Assembly (NCBI GenBank): GCA_003248755.1
Contig: QFQW01000001.1
Span: 83,342-147,341, forward strand
Length of the DNA: 64,000 bases
DNA from: Chryseobacterium sp.
GTDB lineage: Bacteria; Bacteroidota; Bacteroidia; Flavobacteriales; Weeksellaceae
Direction of reading: 5' to 3'
Shown: one piece after another, positions 16,788 to 24,826 of the stretch
Layout: each line of letters starts with the position of its first letter
Numbering within the stretch: the first letter of the stretch is position 1
Program-made: the position numbers and the translations under genes
Notes under the pieces: model-generated
The model's database searches: none
What the model was told of the DNA's origin: nothing
What the model saw: the letters and a program-made list of their open reading frames with translations, nothing else

Positions 16788-18026
16788 TTAAAATGCGTTG
16801 TAAGATAATCCTAAACCAAAGTAAAATACATCAGCTTTCGCTTGTCCTGCAAAGTTGTAATAGGCATTGTTGAAAGTTCTGCTTTTTGGCATTGCGTAAG
16901 CTCCGGAAATGTCTACCCCTATTTTGTTGAACTTAAGCCCAATACCTCCGGTAATAACATAATTATCAAAAGAAGGCGTTTCTGGAATAAAGTCTTTGTC
17001 GGCATAAGGCGTTTCATCATAATACCACCCTAATCTACCCGCAATCATGTCAGTGAATGCATATTGGGTTCCTACTCGTACGCTAGAAGTATTCTTAAAG
17101 TTTTTAGGGGTTATAGAAACTGTTGGATCAGATGCCTGATTTCCAGCTGGTGCATTCGCAAAATCCAAAGTTAACTTATTGTATCTTTCCCATCCATGAT
17201 AGTTATAATCAGCAGATACTAACCATTTTGGAGTAATTTTGTAAGTCAAGCCTAATGTATATTCATCTACTAAAGGTAAAGTTGCTTTGAAACTATCAAC
17301 ACCTCCTGTGCTAACTAGATTTAGATTAGAATATAAGGAAGAGGGAACCATAAATGTTGCTTTACCTTCTTTAGCTTTCATGTCAACCGGAGAACGATAT
17401 GCGATACTCACATCCCATTTATTATCTGGTTGGAAATAGAATCCGAATCCAAAGCCGTGACCTTTCGCTTCATCATCTAATAGGTTTAATTGTCCGTCAT
17501 AAGCCGTTAAGGCTTTTGTCCAGTCTACTTTTCCGGTTGCGTAAATATAGCTCGCCCCAAATGATGCCCAAGGTGCTAGTTTTACGGAAATCATTGGCTG
17601 CCAATAAAAACTCTTCAATTCAAGTTTTTGAACCATTTCTTTGCCTTCCCAGTTGCTTGGCCATTCAATTGTACTACCAAAAGGTGTTGACAAGCTAAAA
17701 CCAACAGAAAGATTGTCCCAAATTTTATATGCAACAGCAGCATAAATTGGAGTTCCTAGAGGATTATCCGTTTCAGTTTGTTGCAATGTGTTTGGATTTT
17801 GATATGTGATCTGATTTGATACACCAAAACCACCTGCAGCTACACTTAATCTTGAAGGAATGAAAGAAATCCCTGCTGGATTGAAAAATGCAACACTTGC
17901 ATCCTCTGCGTGAGCACTTGTATGAGCCATCGCCAGCTGTTTAACACCTTGTAGAGATACTCGGAAGCCTCCCGCGTATGTCATGACTCCGGCTGCTAGT
18001 GCCATTGATATTAAAATTCGTTTCAT
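16788..18026 (-). CDS. OmpP1/FadL/TodX-family outer membrane transport protein
   Basis: A 412-residue beta-barrel with signal peptide MKRILISMALAAGVMTYAGG. The N-terminus carries the FadL hallmark (GVKQLAMAHTSAHAEDASVAFFNPAGI, with the NPAG turn), and the C-terminus ends in an aromatic residue (LGLSYNAF), as outer-membrane barrels do. FadL proteins take up long-chain fatty acids and other hydrophobic compounds. First gene of a two-gene operon with the GDSL lipoprotein. A TAAATTTG -7 box lies on the minus strand at 18053-18046. Divergent from ricT across a 379-base AT-rich gap. Confidence 0.92.
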   Translation of the reverse strand: MKRILISMALAAGVMTYAGGFRVSLQGVKQLAMAHTSAHAEDASVAFFNPAGISFIPSRLSVAAGGFGVSNQITYQNPNTLQQTETDNPLGTPIYAAVAYKIWDNLSVGFSLSTPFGSTIEWPSNWEGKEMVQKLELKSFYWQPMISVKLAPWASFGASYIYATGKVDWTKALTAYDGQLNLLDDEAKGHGFGFGFYFQPDNKWDVSIAYRSPVDMKAKEGKATFMVPSSLYSNLNLVSTGGVDSFKATLPLVDEYTLGLTYKITPKWLVSADYNYHGWERYNKLTLDFANAPAGNQASDPTVSITPKNFKNTSSVRVGTQYAFTDMIAGRLGWYYDETPYADKDFIPETPSFDNYVITGGIGLKFNKIGVDISGAYAMPKSRTFNNAYYNFAGQAKADVFYFGLGLSYNAF

Positions 18027-18045
18027 ATAATTATTATTAATGTTC

Positions 18046-18053
18046 CAAATTTA
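18046..18053 (-). promoter_or_regulatory. -7 box TAAATTTG upstream of the FadL-type gene
   Basis: Exact TAnnTTTG on the minus strand, 20 bases before the ATG. The nearest TTG upstream gives a 15-base spacer, shorter than consensus. Confidence 0.45.
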
Positions 18054-18254
18054 TAATTATTTTAATAACAATTATAAAAATTTATAAAAAAAGTTAAACA
18101 TTACTATTCGTAGAATAATTGTTTAATTTAAGTTTTAATTTAAGCTATTGATAATGTGGTTTTTATAATTTAATTTTAAATGTTTTTTTTATTAGTTTAA
18201 TTTTAAACAATGTAATGCAAACCATATTAAAATGACGCTTTGTGTTTTGTTTTA

Positions 18255-18287
18255 TTGTTAACGAATTTGTCTTTTTGTTAATGAATT
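18255..18287. repeat. direct repeat TTGTTAAYGAATT, 20-base period, in the fadL-ricT gap
   Basis: TTGTTAACGAATT (18255-18267) and TTGTTAATGAATT (18275-18287) differ at one base and start 20 bases apart, about two helical turns. This is compatible with a regulator bound on one face of the DNA, but chance is possible in such AT-rich sequence. Apart from this and the two -7 boxes I see nothing in the 18027-18405 gap. Confidence 0.35.
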
Positions 18288-18372
18288 ATCAATATTAACT
18301 AAGTATTAACTCAAAATTAATAAAAAAATATTTTTTAAAAATATAATCAACAAGCCTAAACAAAAATTATAT

Positions 18373-18380
18373 TAACTTTG
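18373..18380 (+). promoter_or_regulatory. -7 box TAACTTTG for the ricT-gldH-PBP operon
   Basis: Exact TAnnTTTG 25 bases before the ricT ATG; no well-placed -33 TTG. Confidence 0.5.
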
Positions 18381-18405
18381 CAATCAGACATAAAAAAAAT
18401 TAAAT

Positions 18406-19809
18406 ATGAGTTGTGGATGTAAAACATCCGGCGATTCTTCCCATTCTTGTGGCACAAAAAGTGCAAATGGGTGTAGTAGTGTAGATACCTGCGGGAATAG
18501 TTATAAATTAAGTGTTTTTGACTGGCTTTCTGATGTTGATCCATCAAAATCAAAAGGCTCAGAATATGTAGAAGTTCGTTTCAAGAACGACCGTAAATTA
18601 TATTATAAAAACGTCAACAACCTGCCGTTACATATTGGTAGCATCATTGCTGTAGAATCTAGTCCGGGACACGATATTGGAGTAGTAAGTCTTTCTGGAG
18701 AATTGGTGAAAATCCAAATGAAAAAGAAAAATTTCTCTGAAGATAGTGCGCTGAAAGTATATCGTCTTGCCAATCAAAAAGACGTTGAAACTTGGCAGGA
18801 ACTAAGAAAAAAAGAAAATGACATCAAGATACAGGCCCGAAAAATTGCCTATAGAATTAATCTTGAGATGAAAATAACTGATGTTGAGTATCAAGGCGAT
18901 GGATCCAAGGTAACTTTTTATTATACCGCAGATACCCGCGTGGATTTCCGTCAATTGATAAAAGAATATGCTGGTGCTTTCCGTACAAAAATTGATATGA
19001 AACAAATAGGATTTCGGCAAGAATCTGCAAAAGTTGGAGGTATCGGTTCTTGTGGAAGAGAATTGTGCTGTTCAACTTGGTTGACGGATTTCCGTTCTGT
19101 AAATACGAATGCCGCTAGATACCAGCAATTGAGTATCAACCCCCAGAAACTAGCCGGGCAATGCGGAAAATTGAAATGTTGCCTAAACTACGAACTGGAT
19201 AGTTATCTGGATGTTTTGAGGGATTTTCCTTCTTCAAGCACTGTTCTTAATACGGAAAAAGGAAGAGCATTCTGCATCAAAATTGATGTTTTCAAAAAGA
19301 AAATGTGGTTTGCATATGTAGAAAATTCAATGGCTTGGTACGATCTTGATATCTTCGAAGTTCAAAAGATGATCGTAATGAATAAAAAAGGAGAAAAATC
19401 TCCTGCTTTAGAAGATCTGAAAGTGGTTGAAAATCGTTTGGTAACTTCTGACTTAATTCAGGAAAACAGTGTTGATCGTTTTGAGAAAAAGAACAGAAGG
19501 CCAAAATCCAATAACAATCGCGATAGAGACAGAAGCCGGGAAAGAGGGCCTAGACAAAATGAGAATAGAAATCAGAATGAATCTGGAAATTCTAAATCGC
19601 CGGATAATAATAGGCCTCAAAGACCTCAGGATAATAAACCTCGCGCCAATGATCAAAAGCCTGTGCAGAACAAAAATTTTGTACCTAAGAATAAACCGGT
19701 AGAGGTTCAGAACCAAAATCAAGATCAATCACAGGAAAATAAAAATCATAAAAAACCGTTCAAGAAAGCGAAAAAGAAAACGCCACCTAAAAATGAAGGT
19801 AATGCTTAG
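18406..19809 (+). CDS. ricT: PSP1-domain protein, RicT-like subunit
   Basis: 467 residues. The Cys-rich N-terminus (MSCGCKTSGDSSHSCG) precedes a PSP1 domain with GSCGRELCCSTWL and GQCGKLKCCLNYELD, the paired cysteine motifs of RicT/YaaT, which bind an Fe-S cluster with partners in Bacillus. The last 110 residues are low-complexity Asn/Arg/Pro/Lys/Gln, probably disordered and possibly RNA-binding. In Firmicutes the Ric complex aids mRNA processing; the role in Bacteroidota is unclear. First gene of an operon with gldH, whose start lies inside its 3' end, and PBP1A, an order I recall as conserved in this phylum. Confidence 0.85.
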   Translation: MSCGCKTSGDSSHSCGTKSANGCSSVDTCGNSYKLSVFDWLSDVDPSKSKGSEYVEVRFKNDRKLYYKNVNNLPLHIGSIIAVESSPGHDIGVVSLSGELVKIQMKKKNFSEDSALKVYRLANQKDVETWQELRKKENDIKIQARKIAYRINLEMKITDVEYQGDGSKVTFYYTADTRVDFRQLIKEYAGAFRTKIDMKQIGFRQESAKVGGIGSCGRELCCSTWLTDFRSVNTNAARYQQLSINPQKLAGQCGKLKCCLNYELDSYLDVLRDFPSSSTVLNTEKGRAFCIKIDVFKKKMWFAYVENSMAWYDLDIFEVQKMIVMNKKGEKSPALEDLKVVENRLVTSDLIQENSVDRFEKKNRRPKSNNNRDRDRSRERGPRQNENRNQNESGNSKSPDNNRPQRPQDNKPRANDQKPVQNKNFVPKNKPVEVQNQNQDQSQENKNHKKPFKKAKKKTPPKNEGNA

Positions 19810-20263
19810 AATAATAGCAGTTTTAATTGTGTTTTTGTCTTTGGTGTCATGTCAAAGTGCCGATGAAACAGTTGTTGTAAAAGATATTGAGAACAAATGG
19901 AACAAAAAAAATATTCTGAATATTGATTTCGGCATAAATGATTTTCAAAATCCAAAAAGTATTATTTTTATTGTCAGAAATAATAATGATTATCCGTACA
20001 GCAACTTAAGACTTATTGCAAGTCTGGAACATAATAAAAAAGCCATTTCTACAGATACTCTTAATTTTGTTTTGGCAAAACCAAACGGAGAATGGATTGG
20101 ATCAGGATTTGGTGACACTAAAGAAACATTGTTTCAGTATAAAGTGGATTACAAATTTCCTCAAAATGGCAATTATTCTATCAAAGTCACTCAGGCTATG
20201 AGACTTAATGTATTGCCGGGGATTGAAGATTTAGGAATTAAAGTTCAAAATACAAAGCCTTAA
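19793..20263 (+). CDS. gldH: gliding motility/T9SS-associated lipoprotein GldH
   Basis: 156 residues, lipoprotein signal with lipobox LSLVSC, then the GldH pattern (ENKWNKKNILNIDFGINDF, RNNNDYPYSNLRLI and a C-terminal VTQAMRLNVLPGIEDLGIKV). GldH is needed for gliding in Flavobacterium and is kept in non-gliding relatives, probably with type IX secretion. It overlaps ricT by 17 bases if the first ATG is used, or 8 if the ATG at 19802 is used; both leave the signal peptide intact. PBP1A follows 11 bases downstream. Confidence 0.9.
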   Translation: MKVMLRIIAVLIVFLSLVSCQSADETVVVKDIENKWNKKNILNIDFGINDFQNPKSIIFIVRNNNDYPYSNLRLIASLEHNKKAISTDTLNFVLAKPNGEWIGSGFGDTKETLFQYKVDYKFPQNGNYSIKVTQAMRLNVLPGIEDLGIKVQNTKP

Positions 20264-20274
20264 TAAAAGTATTA

Positions 20275-22632
20275 ATGGAAAATAAAAAATCTGAAAATAA
20301 AACCTTTCCTTTACCAGATAAGAAAAAATCCAAATCATTCATCAAAAAATGGATCAAAATTGTTTGGATTGGTTTTTTTGCCATTGTATTAGGTATTTCT
20401 GCTACATTTTTTGCCGTTTCTCAAGGTTTTGTAGGAGATATGCCGGACGTGAAAGAGTTGGAAAATCCGGATATTTTTGTGGCCTCTGAGATTTATTCTT
20501 CAGACAATGTTCTGTTAGGTAAATTTGAAAAAGAGAAAACCAAACCGGTTACATATAAACAACTCCCACCTTATTTGGTTTATGCACTTCAAGCAAAAGA
20601 AGATGAACGTTTCAAGGAGCACTCGGGGATAGATCTCAAATCTGTAGCGAGAGCTATATTTTTTCGTGGAGATAGAGGTGGAGGTTCTACCATCACACAA
20701 CAGCTAGCGAAATTATTATTTACGGGTAATGCTTCAAAAAATAAAATTGAAAGAGCTATCCAAAAATTGCAAGAATGGTGTGTTGCTGTGAGTTTGGAAA
20801 AACGATATACAAAAGAAGAGATTGTTGCTTTATATTTTAATAAAATGGATTTCCTTTTCAATGCAAAAGGAATAGAAATGGCTTCAAGAGTTTATTTTAA
20901 TAAATCGACTAATCAGTTAACTTTACCCGAAGCAGCTACTTTTGTGGCAATGCTGGAGGCTCCTAGAAGAAATAACCCTTATAGAAATCCAGAAAGAGCA
21001 AAATCAAGAAGAGATGTTGTTTTGGACCAAATGTTAAAGACAGGCTACATTGATCAGGCAACTTACGAGAAAGCTGTTGCTACACCAATAGTTGTAGATT
21101 TTCATGAGATCAAAACTGTAGAAGAAGGCTATTCTGCTTATTATAAATATTATCTTAGAAAAGAAATCCAGAATTATCTTGATGCTTACGAAAAAGAGAC
21201 AGGAAAAGAATTGAATCTTTATAAAAATGGACTTAAGATCTATGTAACGCTTGATTCTAGAATGCAGAAATATGCAGAAGAAGCTATAAAAGAACATTTG
21301 ACCGATCTTCAGAGAAATTTTGATAATGAAATGAAACGAAATCCGAATCGTCCGTATTACTTCTTATCCAAAACTCAAATCAATGATTTGATGATGAAAT
21401 CGGTTCGCAATACTGGAAGATATAAGCAATTGAAAGCAGAAGGAATGCCGGAAGATTCAATTTTAATGGAGTTTCATGAGCCTGTAAAAATGACAAGGTT
21501 TACTTGGCAAGGTGAAGAGGAGGTTGAAATGTCTCCTTGGGACTCTATCCGTTATCATAAGCAGATTGCACAAGCAGGTCTGATGTCTATGGAACCTGCA
21601 ACTGGAGATATAAAAGCTTGGGTTGGAGGGATCAATTGGCAACATTTTCAATATGATCATGTGAAGCAAGGTAAACGTCAGGTAGGATCCACTTTCAAGC
21701 CATTTGTATATGCTACGGCAATTATGCATCTTGGAATGACACCATGTTCTACTGTTTCAAATGCGCCTTATGCCAAAGGAAGCTGGTATGTAAAAGGAGG
21801 AGGAGGAAGCGTTACCATAAAAGAAGGTATTGCAAAATCTCTAAACCCTGTCGCAATCCGATTAGCAGAAATGGCAGGAACAGAGAATGTGATCCAATTA
21901 GCAAGAGATTTAGGTGTGACAGACCCAATTGATAAGAGTTTACCAATGGCTTTAGGTACTTCGGATATTACAATTTATGAGATGTTAGGAGCTTACAGCA
22001 CATTTGCTAATTTTGGGAACTATACCAAACCGGAGATGATATGGAGGATTGAAGATGCGAATGGACGTGTCATCAAAGAAGTGAAGCCCGTTGTAAAAGA
22101 AGTAATGAACGAGATGTATGCCTATACAATGATTGACCTAATGAAAGGAGTGGCAGAATTTGGAACGGCTTCTGGAGAGTTGAGAAGAAGAGGTATCCCG
22201 GCAAGTGTAGAAATCGCAGGTAAAACTGGAACAACACAGAAGAACTCAGATGGTTGGTTTATGGGAATTGTTCCAAAATTAGCAACCGGAGTTTGGGTTG
22301 GCTGGGAAGACAGAGCAACACACTTCTGGAGTACAGGTGAAGGGCAAGGTTCCAAAATGGGATTGCCGATTTGGGCAATTTATATGAAAAAAGTATTTGC
22401 TGACAAAGCTTTGAATATTCTTCCGGAAGATAAGTTTATTAAGCCGGCCAACTGGACAGGAAGTTGCTCGGATCTTAATAATCTCAGAAACGGTTATGGA
22501 GATGAAGGAGGGTTGCAATCCATCGATGAACTTAAAAACCCTGTACAGGAGGTGCCTGACAAGCCGGTAAAAAAAGAAGATCATTCTAACGAATCACTTA
22601 ACTCTACAGATGATGTAGATTTTAATAAATAA
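20275..22632 (+). CDS. class A penicillin-binding protein (PBP1A-like, glycosyltransferase/transpeptidase)
   Basis: 785 residues. A short Lys-rich cytoplasmic tail and one membrane anchor (IVWIGFFAIVLGISATFFAVS) are followed by the GT51 domain (KEDERFKEHSGIDLKSVARA with the catalytic Glu, GGSTITQQLAKLL, EKRYTKEEIVALYFNK) and a transpeptidase domain with the nucleophile Ser in GSTFKPFVYA, the SLN triad and AGKTGTTQ. It polymerises and cross-links peptidoglycan. The C-terminus is an acidic/Lys disordered tail. Last clear member of the ricT operon, closed by a strong terminator at 22639-22664. Confidence 0.95.
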   Translation: MENKKSENKTFPLPDKKKSKSFIKKWIKIVWIGFFAIVLGISATFFAVSQGFVGDMPDVKELENPDIFVASEIYSSDNVLLGKFEKEKTKPVTYKQLPPYLVYALQAKEDERFKEHSGIDLKSVARAIFFRGDRGGGSTITQQLAKLLFTGNASKNKIERAIQKLQEWCVAVSLEKRYTKEEIVALYFNKMDFLFNAKGIEMASRVYFNKSTNQLTLPEAATFVAMLEAPRRNNPYRNPERAKSRRDVVLDQMLKTGYIDQATYEKAVATPIVVDFHEIKTVEEGYSAYYKYYLRKEIQNYLDAYEKETGKELNLYKNGLKIYVTLDSRMQKYAEEAIKEHLTDLQRNFDNEMKRNPNRPYYFLSKTQINDLMMKSVRNTGRYKQLKAEGMPEDSILMEFHEPVKMTRFTWQGEEEVEMSPWDSIRYHKQIAQAGLMSMEPATGDIKAWVGGINWQHFQYDHVKQGKRQVGSTFKPFVYATAIMHLGMTPCSTVSNAPYAKGSWYVKGGGGSVTIKEGIAKSLNPVAIRLAEMAGTENVIQLARDLGVTDPIDKSLPMALGTSDITIYEMLGAYSTFANFGNYTKPEMIWRIEDANGRVIKEVKPVVKEVMNEMYAYTMIDLMKGVAEFGTASGELRRRGIPASVEIAGKTGTTQKNSDGWFMGIVPKLATGVWVGWEDRATHFWSTGEGQGSKMGLPIWAIYMKKVFADKALNILPEDKFIKPANWTGSCSDLNNLRNGYGDEGGLQSIDELKNPVQEVPDKPVKKEDHSNESLNSTDDVDFNK

Positions 22633-22638
22633 AATAAT

Positions 22639-22664
22639 CCCGCATCGTTTGATGCGGGTTTTTT
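22639..22664 (+). terminator. strong rho-independent terminator after PBP1A
   Basis: Stem CCCGCATC/GATGCGGG, loop GTTT, then six T. It ends four bases before the selO ATG at 22669. Confidence 0.85.
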
Positions 22665-22668
22665 GATA

Positions 22669-24204
22669 ATGAATTTAAAATATATCACCCATAAATTTAC
22701 AGAATTATTCCCAGGAGATTTTTCTGGGAATCTAATGCAGAGACAAACGCTTGATGTTCTGTTCAGTACGGTTGAACCTGCTGATTTTGATAAAACCGAA
22801 TTGATTGATTTTAATGAAAGTCTATCAATCGAAATCGGATTAGAGAAATTAGAAAATGATAAAGATTTTCTCGTTGCTCAAAATCTTCCAGACAATATCG
22901 AAACTTATGCAACGGCCTATGCAGGACATCAGTTTGGGAATTGGGCTGGGCAATTGGGAGATGGAAGAGCAATCTATGCAGGTGAAATTTTTAATCAGGG
23001 GAAACAAACCGAAATACAATGGAAAGGAGCAGGTGCTACGCCATATTCCAGGCATGCAGACGGAAGGGCGGTTTTGCGTTCCTCGATTCGGGAGTATCTG
23101 ATGAGCGAGGCAATGTTTCATTTCGGCGTTCCTACAACCAGAGCCTTGAGTCTTTCGAAAACCGGGGAAGATGTAATTCGTGATATTCAATATTCTGGGA
23201 ATCCACAAAAAGAGCAAGGCGCAGTAGTGGTAAGAACCGCCGAGTCATTTCTCAGATTCGGGCATTTTGAATTATTGTCGGCAAGAAATCAAATAGATTT
23301 ATTAAAACAATTGGTGGATTATACGATTGAAAAATTTTATCCGGAAATTAATTCGGGAAATAATCCGAATAGATATATTGACTGGTTTCAAGCGATTTGC
23401 GACAGAACTTTGGAAATGATAATTGATTGGTATCGTGTTGGTTTTGTCCACGGCGTGATGAATACCGATAATATGTCGATTCTTGGACTCACGATTGATT
23501 ATGGGCCGTTTTCTATGATGGATGGTTACGATTTGGAATTCACGCCGAACACAACAGATTTACCGGGAAAACGTTATGCCTTTGGAAAACAAGGACAAAT
23601 CTCACATTGGAACTTGGCCGCTCTAGCCAATGCTGTTTTTCCTTTGATTAATGATTCCGAAATTCTTGAAAAAATACTGGATGATTACGGGAAATGCTTC
23701 TGGACAGAACACGACAAAATGTTGGCAGATAAATTCGGTTTTGATGAGGTTTTGCCGGAAGACGAAAGGTTCTTTACGGAATGGCAGCAACTGATGCAGG
23801 ATTTGAATCTGGATCATACCTTATTTTTTCAAAGTCTTGAAAAGTCTGCTTCAGAAATTAAAATTGATGATCTCTCCAATTCTTTTTATCGAAATCTGAA
23901 TGAAAATGAATTGAAACGACTTTCTAATTTTATCGAGAAATATCAAGAAAGAAAACTTAAAAATAAAATCTCAGAGACAGAATCTTTGGAATTGATGTCC
24001 AAAACAAATCCGAAATTTATTCTACGAAATTATCTGTTATTCGAAGCTATTCAGGATGCGGAAAAAGGAGATTACAAATTATTTTTTAAGCTGAAAGAAG
24101 CGTTGCAAAATCCTTATGAAAATCGTTTCCCGGAGTTCAATCAGAAACGTCCGTCGAAATATGATAATCAGACGGGTTGCAGTCAATTGTCTTGCAGTTC
24201 GTAA
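22669..24204 (+). CDS. selO: protein adenylyltransferase SelO (YdiU family)
   Basis: 511 residues with a pseudokinase-like fold that transfers AMP to proteins in redox stress. Recognisable parts: GHQFGNWAGQLGDGRAIYAG, WKGAGATPYSRHADGRAVLR, and the metal site FVHGVMNTDNMSILGLTIDYGPF. The C-terminus NQTGCSQLSCSS ends in the conserved Cys-Ser-Ser; this Cys replaces the selenocysteine of eukaryotic SelO, and no in-frame TGA precedes the stop. A TTG at 22663 would add two residues inside the terminator. The gene starts directly after the PBP1A terminator with no consensus promoter in the gap, so it may depend on readthrough. Confidence 0.93.
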   Translation: MNLKYITHKFTELFPGDFSGNLMQRQTLDVLFSTVEPADFDKTELIDFNESLSIEIGLEKLENDKDFLVAQNLPDNIETYATAYAGHQFGNWAGQLGDGRAIYAGEIFNQGKQTEIQWKGAGATPYSRHADGRAVLRSSIREYLMSEAMFHFGVPTTRALSLSKTGEDVIRDIQYSGNPQKEQGAVVVRTAESFLRFGHFELLSARNQIDLLKQLVDYTIEKFYPEINSGNNPNRYIDWFQAICDRTLEMIIDWYRVGFVHGVMNTDNMSILGLTIDYGPFSMMDGYDLEFTPNTTDLPGKRYAFGKQGQISHWNLAALANAVFPLINDSEILEKILDDYGKCFWTEHDKMLADKFGFDEVLPEDERFFTEWQQLMQDLNLDHTLFFQSLEKSASEIKIDDLSNSFYRNLNENELKRLSNFIEKYQERKLKNKISETESLELMSKTNPKFILRNYLLFEAIQDAEKGDYKLFFKLKEALQNPYENRFPEFNQKRPSKYDNQTGCSQLSCSS

Positions 24205-24211
24205 GTTTTTC

Positions 24212-24244
24212 TTGAAAAACAGAATTAATAATTTTCTATCTTTG
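24212..24244 (+). promoter_or_regulatory. promoter-like TTG-N22-TATCTTTG upstream of the decayed toxin-antitoxin pair
   Basis: TATCTTTG at 24237-24244 is an exact -7 box; the TTG at 24212-24214 gives a spacer slightly longer than usual. The antitoxin ATG follows at 24266. Confidence 0.5.
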
Positions 24245-24265
24245 TTATAATCAACCTACAAGATA

Positions 24266-24461
24266 ATGAATTTAGCATCTGAAAAAAATGAAATCATCAA
24301 GTGGATTCATTCTTTGGAGAATCCTGCTGTCATTGAGGAAATAAATAAGATCAGAAATAGAAAATTTTGATTTCGAGAAAGAATGGGAAAGAGGTATATC
24401 TGGCGAAGAACTTAAAAAAAGGACTAAAGCCTATTTAAAAACTTTACCTTGGAAAAAATAA
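24266..24461 (+). pseudogene. frameshifted antitoxin-like gene
   Basis: The ATG frame reads MNLASEKNEIIKWIHSLENP and stops at a TGA (24368-24370) after 34 codons. The next frame continues without a gap as NFDFEKEWERGISGEELKKR and ends LPWKK at 24461. Together they give the roughly 65-residue layout I recall for small flavobacterial antitoxins paired with RelE/ParE toxins (a KEIIKWI-N-terminus and a FDFEKEWE...GIS C-terminus). One indel within AAATAGAAAATTTTG would join them. It overlaps the following toxin-like gene, as TA genes do. Either decayed or a sequencing error. Confidence 0.65.
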
Positions 24462-24771
24462 TTGTTCAGTATTTGCCAGAAGTTGAGGAATACTTGAATG
24501 ATTTAGGCTATCTTCTTTTCCAAAAAGAGTATTTTGGTTTTATCGAAAATTCTTTTGAATATGTGGATGAGGTTGTTGATTTCATAGAATATAATCTCCC
24601 AATTTTCCCATTCAGAAAAACACCCGAAAATTTAATCGAGCTTGGCTCGAAATATATTTTTTACAAAGCCAATCATACGACAACTTGGTATGTTTCTTTG
24701 AAAATGTAGAAAATCGTTACCTTGTCACTTTCATTACAAACAGCCATTCTGAGATTGTTCAACATCTTTAA
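24449..24771 (+). pseudogene. frameshifted RelE/ParE-like toxin gene
   Basis: Begins (TTG) with EKIIVQYLPEVEEYLNDLGY and runs 86 codons through PIFPFRKTPENLIELGSKYI and TTWYVS to a TAG at 24707-24709. The adjacent frame then continues FFENVENRYLVTFITNSHSE and stops at 24771, the ending I recall for ParE-type toxins of about 100 residues (TTWYxFFEK...NRYLITFITNNH). A one-base loss near GGTATGTTTCTTTG would explain it. With a frameshift in the antitoxin too, the module is probably inactive. Family call is from memory of similar proteins. Confidence 0.65.
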
Positions 24772-24781
24772 AGTTTCATAA

Positions 24782-24810
24782 TTGTAAACAAAAATCATTT
24801 CCTACTTTTG
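24782..24810 (+). promoter_or_regulatory. Bacteroidota promoter TTG-N18-TACTTTTG
   Basis: TTG at 24782-24784 and TACTTTTG at 24803-24810 with an 18-base spacer. It places the transcription start about ten bases before the TTG start codon at 24827. Confidence 0.75.
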
Positions 24811-24826
24811 CAGAAAATATCACCGA

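Noticed and set aside
15797..17698. Several plus-strand reading frames of 61-99 codons
   Set aside because: They lie opposite the clearly coding GDSL and FadL genes and show no features of their own.
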